Assembly: GCA_964486295.1 (NCBI GenBank) | Contig: CAZAMF010000001.1 | Coordinates: 124,001-188,000, forward strand | Length of the DNA: 64,000 nt | Direction of reading: 5' to 3' | Origin: CALBZG01 sp964486295 | GTDB lineage: Bacteria > Bacillota > Clostridia > Peptostreptococcales > Anaerovoracaceae | Part shown: positions 1 through 8,566 of the stretch, in pieces | How the letters are laid out: each line of letters begins with the position of its first letter | Position numbering within the stretch: the stretch's first letter is position 1 | Notes under the pieces: generated by a model | Databases searched by the model: none | What the model saw: only the letters and a program-made list of their open reading frames with translations | Told to the model about the DNA's origin: nothing | Made by a program: the position numbers and the translations under genes

Positions 1-2
1 AT

Positions 3-1178
3 TTCAAATTCGCCTGCGATGTATGGGCCGTGCCGGAGGGCACGCCGATATTCCCGGATGAGCCGCTGGTGACGGTCAGGGGACCGGTTATCCAGGCTCA
101 ATATGTGGAGACAATGATTTTGCTGCTGATCAACCATCAGAGCCTGATTGCCACAAAGGCTAACCGTATTGTCCGGTCAGCCAAAGGGAGAGGCGTGATG
201 GAGTTCGGAACCAGAAGGGCCCATGGTCCTTCGGCTGCCATTTACGGCGCACGAGCAGCCTATATAGGCGGGTGCATGGGTACGGCCTGTACGGTATCGG
301 ACAGGGACCATGGGATCAAAGCCCTGGGGACAATGGCCCACAGCTGGGTCCAGATGTATCCAGACGAATATGAAGCATTTAAAAGATATGCTGAGATTTA
401 TCCTGAGAATTGCGTGCTTCTGGTGGACACCTATAACGTATTGAAGAGCGGCGTGCCCGCAGCCATCAAAGTTTTTCATGAATTGAAGCCTGAAAAAATG
501 GGCATCCGGATCGATAGCGGCGACGTGACCTACCTGACCAAAAAAGCAAGAAAAATGTTGGATGACGCGGGGCTGCAGGACTGCAAGATCGTTGTTTCGA
601 ATTCGCTGGACGAGTACCTGATTCGGGATGTCATCCTGGAAGGAGCTTGTATCGACTCCTTCGGTGTCGGCGAAAGGCTGATCACAGCACGTTCCGAACC
701 GGTATTCGGCGGAGTATACAAGCTTTCTGCTCTGGAAAAAGACGGCGTCATGATCCCGAAGATGAAATTGTCGGAGAATGTGGAGAAGATCACAAACCCG
801 GGATTCAAGTCATTATATCGGCTCTATAGCAAAGACACCAACAGATGCCTCGCCGATCTGATCACCCTCAATGAGGAGAAACCTCCTCAGGGCGAGCCTT
901 TTGAAATATTTGATCCGGAGGCACCTTGGAAAAGAAAGAAACTGACCAATTATTACGCAAAAGACTTGAGAGTGCAACTATTCAAGGCCGGCGAATGCAT
1001 CTATGAGCTGCCTAAAATCGATGATATACGCCAGTATTGCATGGAGCAGGTCGGAGCACTTTGGGATGAAATGCTTCGTTTTGAAAACCCGCAGGATTAT
1101 TATGTGGATTTGTCGCAGAAATTATTTGACTTAAAACAACAGCTGGTACTTGAGCTTTCGGGGCAAACGGTGGAATAG
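3..1178 (+). CDS. pncB: Nicotinate phosphoribosyltransferase (5' partial)
   Basis: Converts nicotinate and PRPP to nicotinate mononucleotide with ATP hydrolysis, the salvage entry to NAD, in the cytosol. The frame is open to the left edge and reads FKFACDVWAVPEGTPIFP before the first internal GTG at 30, so the true start lies outside the window and roughly the first 90 residues are missing. Visible family signatures are VRGPVIQAQYVET, MEFGTRRAHGP and GTMAHSWV, whose histidine is the one autophosphorylated in this family, followed by GIRIDSGDVTYL, SNSLDEY and FGVGERL. The stop is 6 bases before the MFS gene, so the two may be co-transcribed. The family call is secure; only the N-terminus is unseen. 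Confidence 0.95.
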   Translation, partial: FKFACDVWAVPEGTPIFPDEPLVTVRGPVIQAQYVETMILLLINHQSLIATKANRIVRSAKGRGVMEFGTRRAHGPSAAIYGARAAYIGGCMGTACTVSDRDHGIKALGTMAHSWVQMYPDEYEAFKRYAEIYPENCVLLVDTYNVLKSGVPAAIKVFHELKPEKMGIRIDSGDVTYLTKKARKMLDDAGLQDCKIVVSNSLDEYLIRDVILEGACIDSFGVGERLITARSEPVFGGVYKLSALEKDGVMIPKMKLSENVEKITNPGFKSLYRLYSKDTNRCLADLITLNEEKPPQGEPFEIFDPEAPWKRKKLTNYYAKDLRVQLFKAGECIYELPKIDDIRQYCMEQVGALWDEMLRFENPQDYYVDLSQKLFDLKQQLVLELSGQTVE

Positions 1179-1184
1179 ACGATC

Positions 1185-2573
1185 ATGAGTAAAAGGCAGA
1201 GATCCATCATGTTCGTGACTATGGTCACCACTTTCTCCACCACGTTTATGGGCAGCTCTCTCAATTTGTCAATACCTGCGATTGGCGAAGAGTTTAACGT
1301 AAGCGCGGGATTTCTTGGTTGGGTGATCACTGCTTATATGCTTACCGTTGCAGCTTTTTCGGTACCATTCGGCAGGTTGGCCGACATCGTTGGAAGAAAG
1401 AAGATTTTCATTCCCGGAGTCGTCATGTTCTCCATGTCTTCTCTATTATGTGCCTTTTCGTGGAATATCTGTTTTATGATTGTCCTGAGGGTCGTACAGG
1501 GCCTCTCGGGGTCTATGATCTACAGCACAAATATTCCGTTTCTGATCAATGCCTTTGAACCAAGCCAGAGAGGAAGGATCCTTGGCTACAATTCATTTGC
1601 GACCTATCTGGGCCTTTCCCTCGGGCCTGTGATCGGGGGCGTTTTAAACCATTATGCCGGATGGAGATCCATCTTCATTGCAACTTTTGTCATCGCCATT
1701 ACGGCGTTTATTGTTGCAATCTATTCTCTGCCAGCGGATCGGAAAAAATCTGTTGAAGAGACGTCCATAGAGGACGCAGCGGATATACCGGGAAACCTGC
1801 TGTATATCACTACAATAGGAATGACGATCTTTGGACTGACCATGATGGCCGATCTTGACAGCGCCGTTTATATTGCGGCCATCGGGATTTTTGCATTTGC
1901 ACTGTTTGTTGTTCGGGAAATGAACACCAATCATCCCCTGATCAAGATCAGTCTTTTTACAAATGACAGAGGATTTGCTTTTTCAAATCTGTCGGCATTA
2001 TTGAACTATGGTGCAACCTTTGCCACCGGATATCTGGTATCGATTTATCTTCAGGTTGTGATGGGCTACAGTTCCCAGATCGCCGGAGTGATCATGATTT
2101 CCCAGCCGCTGGTGATGGCGGTGGTCTCACCGATTGCGGGGAAATTATCCGACAGACTCTCGCCATATAAGCTTTCATCTTTTGGAATGGGCCTTTGCGC
2201 CGTCGGATTGATGTTTTTCGTTTTTATCGATCAGGATTATCCGCTGTGGCTGATCATAGCAGGACTGATTGTTACAGGTCTGGGATTTGGATTTTTTACA
2301 ACACCGAATACCAATGCGGTCATGGCGCTGGTGGAGAAAAAGGATTACGGCGTTGCTTCGTCGATTTTGACCACGATGCGATCGGTTGGCCACGCTTCCA
2401 GCATGGCGCTGGTTACAATCGTTGTGGGGACATATATGGGCGACAGTTCCCTGGCGGAAGCCGGGCCGGCCGTGCTGGTCGAAACGCTCCATACGACCTT
2501 TACCATTTGTATTTATGTCTGCATTGCCGGTGTCTTCTTTTCCCTGGCAAGGGGAAGAAAAATCAGCAATTAA
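1185..2573 (+). CDS. MFS drug-type exporter, probable 14-TM (DHA2-like)
   Basis: A 462-residue multi-pass membrane protein of the major facilitator superfamily, probably a proton-driven exporter of small toxic molecules. Motif A is visible near residues 62-75 as GRLADIVGRKK, and the motif C region appears as SLGPVIGGVLNHYAGWRSIFI. Hydrophobic segments continue through the whole length with a long polar linker around residues 185-200, which suits a 14-helix DHA2-type transporter more than a 12-helix one. It starts 6 bases after pncB and is followed by a strong bidirectional terminator. Substrate cannot be read from the sequence; nothing around it indicates one. Confidence 0.85.
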   Translation: MSKRQRSIMFVTMVTTFSTTFMGSSLNLSIPAIGEEFNVSAGFLGWVITAYMLTVAAFSVPFGRLADIVGRKKIFIPGVVMFSMSSLLCAFSWNICFMIVLRVVQGLSGSMIYSTNIPFLINAFEPSQRGRILGYNSFATYLGLSLGPVIGGVLNHYAGWRSIFIATFVIAITAFIVAIYSLPADRKKSVEETSIEDAADIPGNLLYITTIGMTIFGLTMMADLDSAVYIAAIGIFAFALFVVREMNTNHPLIKISLFTNDRGFAFSNLSALLNYGATFATGYLVSIYLQVVMGYSSQIAGVIMISQPLVMAVVSPIAGKLSDRLSPYKLSSFGMGLCAVGLMFFVFIDQDYPLWLIIAGLIVTGLGFGFFTTPNTNAVMALVEKKDYGVASSILTTMRSVGHASSMALVTIVVGTYMGDSSLAEAGPAVLVETLHTTFTICIYVCIAGVFFSLARGRKISN

Positions 2574-2576
2574 AAA

Positions 2577-2616
2577 ATGGCCGGCGACCCAAAAGGGTTC
2601 GTCGGCCATGGTTTTT
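2577..2616. terminator. Bidirectional terminator between MFS gene and fba
   Basis: A GC-rich stem begins ATGGCCGGCGACCC, has an AAAA loop and returns as GGGTTCGTCGGCCAT with one bulge. It is flanked by AAAAAA on the left and GTTTTTAT on the right, so it can stop both the rightward MFS transcript and the leftward fba transcript. Confidence 0.85.
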
Positions 2617-2621
2617 ATCCT

Positions 2622-3551
2622 TTAAATTTTATTTGATGCATTCAACACATTCTTGATTTTATGCTGAACCATTCTCTGTATGGCATCCCTGCCGGGACCC
2701 AGATACTTTCTAGGATCAAATTCTTCAGGGCTTTCGGCAAGCACGCGACGAACTTCAGCGGTCATGGCGAGGCGAAGATCCGTATCGATATTCACTTTGC
2801 AGATCCCGTATTTCGTTGCTTCTTTGATCATTTCCTCAGGCACACCCTGCGCTCCCGGGATGATCCCGCCATATTTATTGCAGAGGGCTACAAACTCCGG
2901 CAGCACTGTCGAAGCTCCGTGAAGAACCAGCGGCGTATCAGGAATGAGCTTATTGATTTCCTTGAGACGATCAAAATCCAGATACGGATCCCCCTTGAAC
3001 TTATAAGCGCCGTGGCTGGTCCCGATTGCTATGGCAAGGGCATCTACACCCGTCTTTTCTACGAATTCGGCTGCTTCCTGCGGATCTGTGAACTTGGCGG
3101 AACGTTCATCTACGCTTACATTGTCTTCGATGCCCGCCAGCTTTCCAAGCTCGGCTTCCACAGAAACCCCCTTGGCGTGGGCATACTCGACCACCTGTTT
3201 CGTGAGGGCGATATTCTCTTCGAAAGTGTGCTTGCTGCCGTCGATCATGACAGAAGTAAAGCCGTCGTCGACACATTTTTTGCAGATTTCAAAATCTTCG
3301 CCGTGATCAAGATGCAGAACGATGTCCAGCCCTGTATCCAGAATGGCTGCTTCCACCAGCTTCATAAGATAGGCAGGGCGGGCGTATTTTCTGGCTCCGG
3401 CAGATACCTGAAGAATGAGCGGTGCGTTTTCGACCTTTGCCGCATCAACGATCCCTTGAATGATTTCCATGTTGTTGACATTGAATGCGCCTACCGCATA
3501 ATCGCTTCTAAGTGCTTTTGCAAACATTTCGTTGGGTGTAACAAGAGCCAT
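2622..3551 (-). CDS. fba: Class II fructose-1,6-bisphosphate aldolase
   Basis: Zinc-dependent aldolase of glycolysis and gluconeogenesis that interconverts fructose-1,6-bisphosphate with dihydroxyacetone phosphate and glyceraldehyde-3-phosphate. The 309-residue length is normal for the class IIB enzymes. Visible signatures include LHLDHGEDFE near residue 80 (catalytic Asp and first zinc His), EAELGKLAG, GTSHGAYK (second His), VLHGAST (third His) and the phosphate-binding NIDTDLRLA. A GAAGGAGG ribosome site lies 7 bases before the ATG. It is a single-gene unit with its own terminator. Related tagatose-bisphosphate aldolases share these motifs, but the length and sequence best fit Fba. Confidence 0.95.
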   Translation of the reverse strand: MALVTPNEMFAKALRSDYAVGAFNVNNMEIIQGIVDAAKVENAPLILQVSAGARKYARPAYLMKLVEAAILDTGLDIVLHLDHGEDFEICKKCVDDGFTSVMIDGSKHTFEENIALTKQVVEYAHAKGVSVEAELGKLAGIEDNVSVDERSAKFTDPQEAAEFVEKTGVDALAIAIGTSHGAYKFKGDPYLDFDRLKEINKLIPDTPLVLHGASTVLPEFVALCNKYGGIIPGAQGVPEEMIKEATKYGICKVNIDTDLRLAMTAEVRRVLAESPEEFDPRKYLGPGRDAIQRMVQHKIKNVLNASNKI

Positions 3552-3640
3552 ATCAGAACCTCCTTCGTTAATTAAGAACTTCTTGCGTCGTTGTATTAAA
3601 GAAAAATTAAAAAAGAGAAATCAAATCAGCACAGAGCCGC

Positions 3641-4090
3641 TTAAAGGCCCGGTTTTATAATAATATTCATGACCTCTTCCGGTGTTGAATCGGATGGCAT
3701 GATAAAATTGCCTGCTTTAATCTGCGTGGTGATGCCCATTTCATTGGCGAGCTGAATAAATTGCTTGGTGGATTCAAAGAGCCCGACTGTGACGAATTTG
3801 TTGGCGATGGATTCCAGAGATTCCCCCGATTCGATATAAACCGAGTACATGACAACGGCTTCCGGAGTTGTCGATGGCTCTCCGGTCACTCCCGGAGTTG
3901 CTGTTTCCGGTGTCTCGGCGGCCGGCTGCTCTTCCTGCGCGGTCTCCGGAAGATTTGATGCGATAAGTTTAGAAGGGTAATCCATGATCACATCGATGCG
4001 GCTCCAGATCAGAAGCCCAGCTACCGCCAGGATTACCAGTATGATCAAGATATCATTCTTATTGTAAATTATGTCTTTAATTTTATTCAT
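3641..4090 (-). CDS. Small membrane-anchored YceG/MltG-like protein
   Basis: The start is placed at ATG 4090, preceded by GGAGACCTTC, rather than at the earlier in-frame ATG at 4132 that has no ribosome site. The 149-residue product has one N-terminal membrane segment at about residues 14-30 (ILIILVILAVAGLLIW), a Pro/Thr/Glu-rich linker, and a C-terminal domain of about 65 residues containing ESGESLESIANKF and IKAGNFIMPSD. That domain resembles the LysM-like N-terminal part of YceG/MltG endolytic transglycosylases, but the catalytic transglycosylase part is absent, so it is at most a peptidoglycan-binding relative. It lies upstream of fba on the same strand with a 90-base gap. Confidence 0.6.
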   Translation of the reverse strand: MNKIKDIIYNKNDILIILVILAVAGLLIWSRIDVIMDYPSKLIASNLPETAQEEQPAAETPETATPGVTGEPSTTPEAVVMYSVYIESGESLESIANKFVTVGLFESTKQFIQLANEMGITTQIKAGNFIMPSDSTPEEVMNIIIKPGL

Positions 4091-4209
4091 GAAGGTCTCC
4101 TGCAAATTTCGATTCCATGCTAAATATATCACAGGTTTGACGCTGATTCAACGGCTTTCGTTCCTTAAGGAACCGGAACGATATCAAAAAAACCAATCAA
4201 TGATTTAAA

Positions 4210-4238
4210 TTGTTTTACCAGGAAAGATGGTGTATAAT
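4210..4238 (+). promoter_or_regulatory. Promoter of the pseudouridine synthase operon
   Basis: TTGTTT at 4210-4215 and TATAAT at 4233-4238 are separated by 17 bases. The ATG at 4247 lies only 9 bases after the -10 box, so the transcript should start at or just before the start codon. No Shine-Dalgarno sequence fits between them. Confidence 0.7.
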
Positions 4239-4246
4239 TAGTCGGT

Positions 4247-5236
4247 ATGGAAAAAATAACAATAACAAAAAATGAAGAAAATCAACGGTTGGACCGTTTT
4301 CTTAAAAAATACCTCAAAAATGCGCCGCTGAGCACGATCTACAAGGTGATCCGTAAAGACTTGAAAGTCAATGGCAGACGGGTTCGTGAAGACAGCGTTC
4401 TTTTTGATGGCGATGAAATAACGATATATATCAGCCGGGAGGAACTGGAGGGATTTCTGAAAAGAAAGACCGTTTCAAAAGGCAAGAAACAGTTCAAGGT
4501 CGCCTACGAAGACAATAATATCATCATCGTTGAAAAACCGTTTGGGCTACTGACCCATGGGGACTCCCGGGAGAAAAAGAACACGCTGGCAAACCAGGTG
4601 CAGGGATATCTCATGGAAAAAGGCGAGTATGACCCGGCAGCCGAAAAAACATTTGTCCCTTCTCCTGTGAACCGTCTGGACCGGAACACAACAGGTCTTG
4701 TCATTTTCGGCAAAAATGCCGCATCATTATCTGCGTTGAACAAAATGATCAGAGAACGCGATTATGTCAGCAAGTATTACCTTACCATCGTAGCCGGAGA
4801 GCTGAAAAAACCATTGGCGCTGAAAGATATCATGGAAAAGGATACCGACACCAATACAGTCCGTGTCAGACCTTTGAAAACAGGGGATTCAGGCGGAAAA
4901 GTGATGGAAACAGTCGCCACACCTATTGCATATCGAAAAGGATTTACCCTTGTTGAAGTCAGACTGGTCACCGGGCGCACGCACCAGATCCGAGCACATC
5001 TGGCAACAGCAGGATACCCCGTGATCGGCGATTCAAAGTACGGAAAGTACGCGGTCAATAAGGAAATTGAATCAAAATACGGTCTGACGACCCAATTGCT
5101 GCATGCAACGAGACTCGAGTTTGAGGACGGAGCAGAGCCTCTTGGATATATGAAAGGGAAGATCATAAAAGCAGAACTGCCTGAAGAATTTGAGCGAATT
5201 AAAAAAGATATTTTTCAAAAGGGCGGGGAAGTATGA
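4247..5236 (+). CDS. RluA-family pseudouridine synthase (RluC/RluD type)
   Basis: Isomerises uridine to pseudouridine in rRNA or tRNA. The 329-residue protein has an N-terminal S4 RNA-binding domain (about residues 9-65, RLDRFLKKYL to DGDEITIYI) and a C-terminal catalytic domain with PVNRLDRNTTGL near residue 145, whose aspartate is the catalytic residue, and the later VTGRTHQIRAHLA signature. The target site cannot be told from motifs. The gene appears to be translated from a leaderless transcript: the -10 box ends 9 bases before the ATG. Its stop overlaps the next gene (signal peptidase paralog) by 4 bases, so it heads a coupled operon. Confidence 0.9.
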   Translation: MEKITITKNEENQRLDRFLKKYLKNAPLSTIYKVIRKDLKVNGRRVREDSVLFDGDEITIYISREELEGFLKRKTVSKGKKQFKVAYEDNNIIIVEKPFGLLTHGDSREKKNTLANQVQGYLMEKGEYDPAAEKTFVPSPVNRLDRNTTGLVIFGKNAASLSALNKMIRERDYVSKYYLTIVAGELKKPLALKDIMEKDTDTNTVRVRPLKTGDSGGKVMETVATPIAYRKGFTLVEVRLVTGRTHQIRAHLATAGYPVIGDSKYGKYAVNKEIESKYGLTTQLLHATRLEFEDGAEPLGYMKGKIIKAELPEEFERIKKDIFQKGGEV

Positions 5237-5763
5237 CGAATAACAGCAGCCGACAATCCTATAGATCGAGATATCGGCCTTATCTCTATGCCATGGCAGC
5301 TGCTTTTGTCACAACGATGCTTGTAGCCCCGGAAGTGGTGGATGGTGATTCGATGGCGCCGGCGCTAACGCACGGACAGGTGATCGTCATGACGAAAGAG
5401 GATTATTCGGAAAAAAGGGATATTCCCGACCTGAATGAAATCGTCGTCTTGGGAAAAAACTACACGAAAGAATTCAGAGACCAAAGCAATATAAAAAATG
5501 ACAATGCTATTCTCAGAGTAGCAGCATTGCCTGGGAAGACCATCAGCTCAGCCGATCTGCTTGGAGATTATCCCGGCCCGGTGAAACTATCCGAAAATCA
5601 GGTGTGGCTGATCTGTGATCACCTGCCCGAAAACATGAAGGCCGAAGAACTGACAGGACCATATCTGGATTCAAGAACCATGGGGCCTGTCGACATGAAG
5701 CAAATCCGCGGCAAAGCGCGTTGGATCGTCTGGCCGCTTTCAGATATAGGGGGAATTATGTAA
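5233..5763 (+). CDS. Signal peptidase I paralog lacking the catalytic lysine
   Basis: A 176-residue membrane protein of the signal peptidase I (S26) fold. One membrane segment spans about residues 17-34, followed by VVDGDSMAPAL, where Ser40 matches the catalytic serine. Box D, normally KRxxGLPGD with the general-base lysine, reads ILRVAALPGK (residues 93-102), so leucine 94 stands where the lysine should be. Box E keeps LDSR but GDNR is replaced by CDHL. It therefore looks inactive or mechanistically different. It overlaps the upstream gene by 4 bases and shares TAATG with a normal signal peptidase immediately downstream, which suggests the two work together, for example as a non-catalytic partner. 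That role is inference. Confidence 0.8.
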   Translation: MTNNSSRQSYRSRYRPYLYAMAAAFVTTMLVAPEVVDGDSMAPALTHGQVIVMTKEDYSEKRDIPDLNEIVVLGKNYTKEFRDQSNIKNDNAILRVAALPGKTISSADLLGDYPGPVKLSENQVWLICDHLPENMKAEELTGPYLDSRTMGPVDMKQIRGKARWIVWPLSDIGGIM

Positions 5764-6278
5764 TGAAAGAATTGCTCAAAGACATAGCAGTTGCAATAAT
5801 CATCGCTCTAATCATCATTCAGTTTGTCAAACCGACGATTATCAAAGAAAGCTCCATGGAGCCGACTTTATACGCCAACGATTATATATTTTTAAGCAAG
5901 CAGGCATATCACCTTTTTGGAGATCCTGAATATGGTGACATCATCGTGTTTCATTCCGACATTGAAAATAAAATCAGCGGAGGAAACAAAGACCTGATCA
6001 AGAGGATCATCGGATTGCCCGGTGATAAAATCAGCATTTCAGACGGTGTTGTCTATAGAAACGGAGAAGCCCTAATTGAGAATTACACGAAAGACGGCTA
6101 CACCACCGGAGAAATTTCCGAACTCACGGTTCCTGAGGGCGAAATTTTCGTCATGGGAGACAATCGTGTCGTAAGCCTTGATTCCAGAAGCGAGGAAGTT
6201 GGCTGTGTCAAGATCGATGACATACTCGGAAAAGCGGTATTCAGGCTCTATCCTTTCAATAAGATGGGAACACTATAA
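5763..6278 (+). CDS. lepB: Signal peptidase I
   Basis: Membrane-bound serine protease that removes signal peptides from secreted proteins outside the membrane. The start is ATG 5763, with a GGGGG ribosome site and one-base overlap (TAATG) with the preceding gene; an earlier in-frame ATG at 5721 lies inside that gene and lacks a site. The 171-residue protein has one N-terminal membrane helix (residues 7-22), Ser31 in KESSMEPTL, Lys80 in LIKRIIGLPGD, and the box E elements MGDNRVVSLDSR. All catalytic elements of the Ser/Lys dyad are present, in contrast to the neighbour upstream. Confidence 0.92.
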   Translation: MKELLKDIAVAIIIALIIIQFVKPTIIKESSMEPTLYANDYIFLSKQAYHLFGDPEYGDIIVFHSDIENKISGGNKDLIKRIIGLPGDKISISDGVVYRNGEALIENYTKDGYTTGEISELTVPEGEIFVMGDNRVVSLDSRSEEVGCVKIDDILGKAVFRLYPFNKMGTL

Positions 6279-6296
6279 CCGGAGAACACAGAAACC

Positions 6297-6755
6297 ATGA
6301 AACAACAGAGAAATATTGCCGCCAATAAAAAGGCCCGGCATGATTATTTCATAGAAGACACCTATGAGGCGGGGATCGTTCTGACGGGTACGGAGATCAA
6401 ATCCATCCGGAGCGGCAAGGCCAGCATAAAGGAGAGCTATGCAAAAATCGAAAACGGCGAACTGATTATTTACGGCATGCATATCAGCCCGTACGAACAG
6501 GGAAACCGTTTCAATGTGGATCCCTTGCGCCCGAGAAAACTGCTCCTGCATAAACAGGAAATCAGAAAGCTCATCGGGCTGACCACGCAAAGGGGATTGA
6601 CTTTGGTGCCGCTGACACTTTATATCAATAAGGAAGGCAGAGCCAAACTGGAAATTGCAGTGGCACGGGGCAAAAAGCTTTACGACAAAAGGGAAGACCT
6701 GGCCAAAAAGGATGCCGAAAGAAAAATTCAGCACGCAGTGAAAAAGTGGAAATAG
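6297..6755 (+). CDS. smpB: SsrA-binding protein SmpB
   Basis: Binds tmRNA and delivers it to stalled ribosomes for trans-translation. The 152-residue length is typical. Diagnostic segments are [10 protein letters not shown] near the N-terminus, [36 protein letters not shown] and the basic C-terminal tail beginning [13 protein letters not shown], which inserts into the mRNA channel. It lies 18 bases after lepB and 6 bases before a permease gene, with the tmRNA gene itself only 1.3 kb downstream. The smpB-ssrA proximity is a common arrangement in Gram-positive bacteria. Confidence 0.96.
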   Translation: MKQQRNIAANKKARHDYFIEDTYEAGIVLTGTEIKSIRSGKASIKESYAKIENGELIIYGMHISPYEQGNRFNVDPLRPRKLLLHKQEIRKLIGLTTQRGLTLVPLTLYINKEGRAKLEIAVARGKKLYDKREDLAKKDAERKIQHAVKKWK

Positions 6756-6761
6756 AAAGAG

Positions 6762-7874
6762 ATGCTTCATAAAGAACGAATTAGATTTTTCTTCAAGCAG
6801 GAAACGGTATTTTGTGTTTCGGGGCTGGCAGCATTGCTGTCGGCCATTTTTGTGCACCCGCAAAAATCGTATTTTGCTTACATCGATGTTGAAGTTCTGG
6901 CGCTCCTCTTTTGCTTAATGGTCGTGGTTGCCGCCATCAAGGATTCTGGCGCTTTCGAAGTCCTTTCAAAGGAATTGCTGAAAAGAGCCAAGACATTGAG
7001 AGCGATCGCAGTGATCCTCGTTCTGCTGAGCTTCCTGCTTTCCATGCTGGTGACCAATGACGTTGCACTGATCACCATCGTTCCCTTTACTATATTAACG
7101 CTGGATCGGGCGGGATCGGGGAAGCTTGTTTTTGTCATTGTGCTGGAGACTATAGCCGCCAATATGGGCAGCATGCTGACTCCTGTGGGGAACCCGCAGA
7201 ATCTTTATCTCTACTCAACCTACGGCTTGGACGTCTGGGAATTCATGAAAATTACATTTCCAGTCGCCTTGGCCAGCTTTGTGATCATTATGCTGACAAC
7301 GATGATGATGCCGAACCAGAAAATAGAAGTGTCCTTCAGCGACACAGGGGTGATCAAGCAGAAGAATCTGTTTTATTTGTATGCCGGACTTTTCGGGGTC
7401 ACGCTGGCGACGGTGATGAACCTTGTGGATTATCGCATTTGTTTTCTGCTGGTATTGGCGATCACAGTGACGGTTAAAAGGTCTTTGCTGTTGGAAGTGG
7501 ATTATTATTTGCTGATGACTTTTGTATTCTTTTTCATTTTTGTGGGCAATCTGGCGAGCCTTGAGATCATAAGAAATTTCATAGGGGCAACGATTTCCGG
7601 TCGAGAAATGTATTCGGGGATCCTGGTTTCCCAACTGATCAGCAATGTGCCGGCTGCCGTCATGCTGTCTGCTTTCACTGATAATTACCGCGACCTGATC
7701 CTTGGCGTCGATATCGGGGGACTCGGTACATTGACCGCATCCCTTGCCAGTCTGATATCCTATAAGATCTATTCCCGTAAAATTGATGCAAAAAAGAAGG
7801 AATATATTGCAACGTTCTCAGCCATGAACTTCGGAATGCTGGCGCTGCTGATGGCGACAACGATGTTTATTTAA
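6762..7874 (+). CDS. Ion-transporter-superfamily permease (ArsB/NhaD/citrate type)
   Basis: A 370-residue multi-pass membrane protein of the ion transporter superfamily, which includes arsenite, Na+/H+ and dicarboxylate carriers. The clearest marks are LVTNDVALITIVPFTI near residue 90 and ANMGSMLTPVGNPQNLYL near residue 130, the two helix-hairpin signatures of the family, and a second-half counterpart LISNVPAAVMLSAF near residue 290. The substrate is not predictable. It is 6 bases downstream of smpB, so it is the last protein gene of the rluA-lepB-smpB run and stands between smpB and ssrA. Confidence 0.75.
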   Translation: MLHKERIRFFFKQETVFCVSGLAALLSAIFVHPQKSYFAYIDVEVLALLFCLMVVVAAIKDSGAFEVLSKELLKRAKTLRAIAVILVLLSFLLSMLVTNDVALITIVPFTILTLDRAGSGKLVFVIVLETIAANMGSMLTPVGNPQNLYLYSTYGLDVWEFMKITFPVALASFVIIMLTTMMMPNQKIEVSFSDTGVIKQKNLFYLYAGLFGVTLATVMNLVDYRICFLLVLAITVTVKRSLLLEVDYYLLMTFVFFFIFVGNLASLEIIRNFIGATISGREMYSGILVSQLISNVPAAVMLSAFTDNYRDLILGVDIGGLGTLTASLASLISYKIYSRKIDAKKKEYIATFSAMNFGMLALLMATTMFI

Positions 7875-7953
7875 CAGTGTCTGTTTGATTTTTTCGGACT
7901 CATGGGCAGCGTGACAAGTAAATAAATTGAAACATATAAATAATAGAAATGTA

Positions 7954-7982
7954 ATGACAAATTTGCTGTTTTGTTGTATAAT
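7954..7982 (+). promoter_or_regulatory. Promoter of ssrA
   Basis: ATGACA at 7954-7959 and a perfect TATAAT at 7977-7982 are separated by 17 bases. Transcription would start about 33 bases before the mature tmRNA 5' end, consistent with RNase P trimming of a precursor. Confidence 0.7.
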
Positions 7983-8021
7983 CTAGCTATCAAGGAATAC
8001 ACGCGGTACCGTTCACAATAT

Positions 8022-8392
8022 GGGGGTGTAAAGGTTTCGACGGGGGTGTAGAACTAAGATAAGCGAGTCGCAGTTTGCCAAGTCTGCGTTAAAAATGGCA
8101 CGTTAAATATAAACGCTAAAAATAATAACAATTACGCATTCGCAGCATAGCTGCCAGCCGCTTTAGCGGCGCGTCGTCGGCTCGGATTCACCTGTAGGTC
8201 CGAATCCCGGCGTCATGATACAGGAAAACTCTGTGTGATCTCCCGGTAGCACAGGGGAACTACGGGATAGGAGATGATTTAGCCTGCCGGATTGGCGATC
8301 TCGTTTCCGAAACAACAAACAACCGGCTGCACTCGGAGAAAATCTTACGGAAATGCTTTCGGACGTGGGTTCGACTCCCACCACCTTCACCA
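8022..8392 (+). ncRNA. ssrA: Transfer-messenger RNA (tmRNA)
   Basis: Rescues stalled ribosomes by acting as alanyl-tRNA and then as a short mRNA. The mature ends are fixed by the acceptor stem: GGGGGTG at 8022-8028 pairs with CACCTTC at 8382-8388, followed by ACCA. The T-arm GTGGG-TTCGACT-CCCAC precedes it. The tag reading frame runs 8115-8150 and encodes AKNNNNYAFAA followed by TAG; the C-terminal AFAA is the protease-recognition end. It is the one-piece form, about 371 nt. Confidence 0.96.
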
Positions 8393-8401
8393 CAACCATA
8401 G

Positions 8402-8437
8402 CCATCTATTGATAAAAGTTTATCGGTAGGTGGTTTT
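8402..8437 (+). terminator. Terminator of ssrA
   Basis: A 15-base-pair stem starting CCATCTATTGATAAA closes on TTTATCGGTAGGTGG with a two-base gap and is followed by TTTTAATTT. It ends ssrA 10 bases after the mature 3' end. Confidence 0.8.
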
Positions 8438-8566
8438 AATTTGCCGTGAAATAACATATGGGAAATCGCTTTTGACCGCAGCAGTCATTTCGGTTTCCTC
8501 CAAGTGATAATAATGATACAATTGTATCCGATCATTTCGAGATGCAACATTGATTAAGGAGTACAG

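Noticed and set aside
2661..3575. Long 304-codon frame opposite fba
   Set aside because: It mirrors fba on the other strand, has no ribosome site or family motif, and fba itself is certain.
8163..8457. Leftward frames across the tmRNA
   Set aside because: They are shadows of the structured tmRNA gene.
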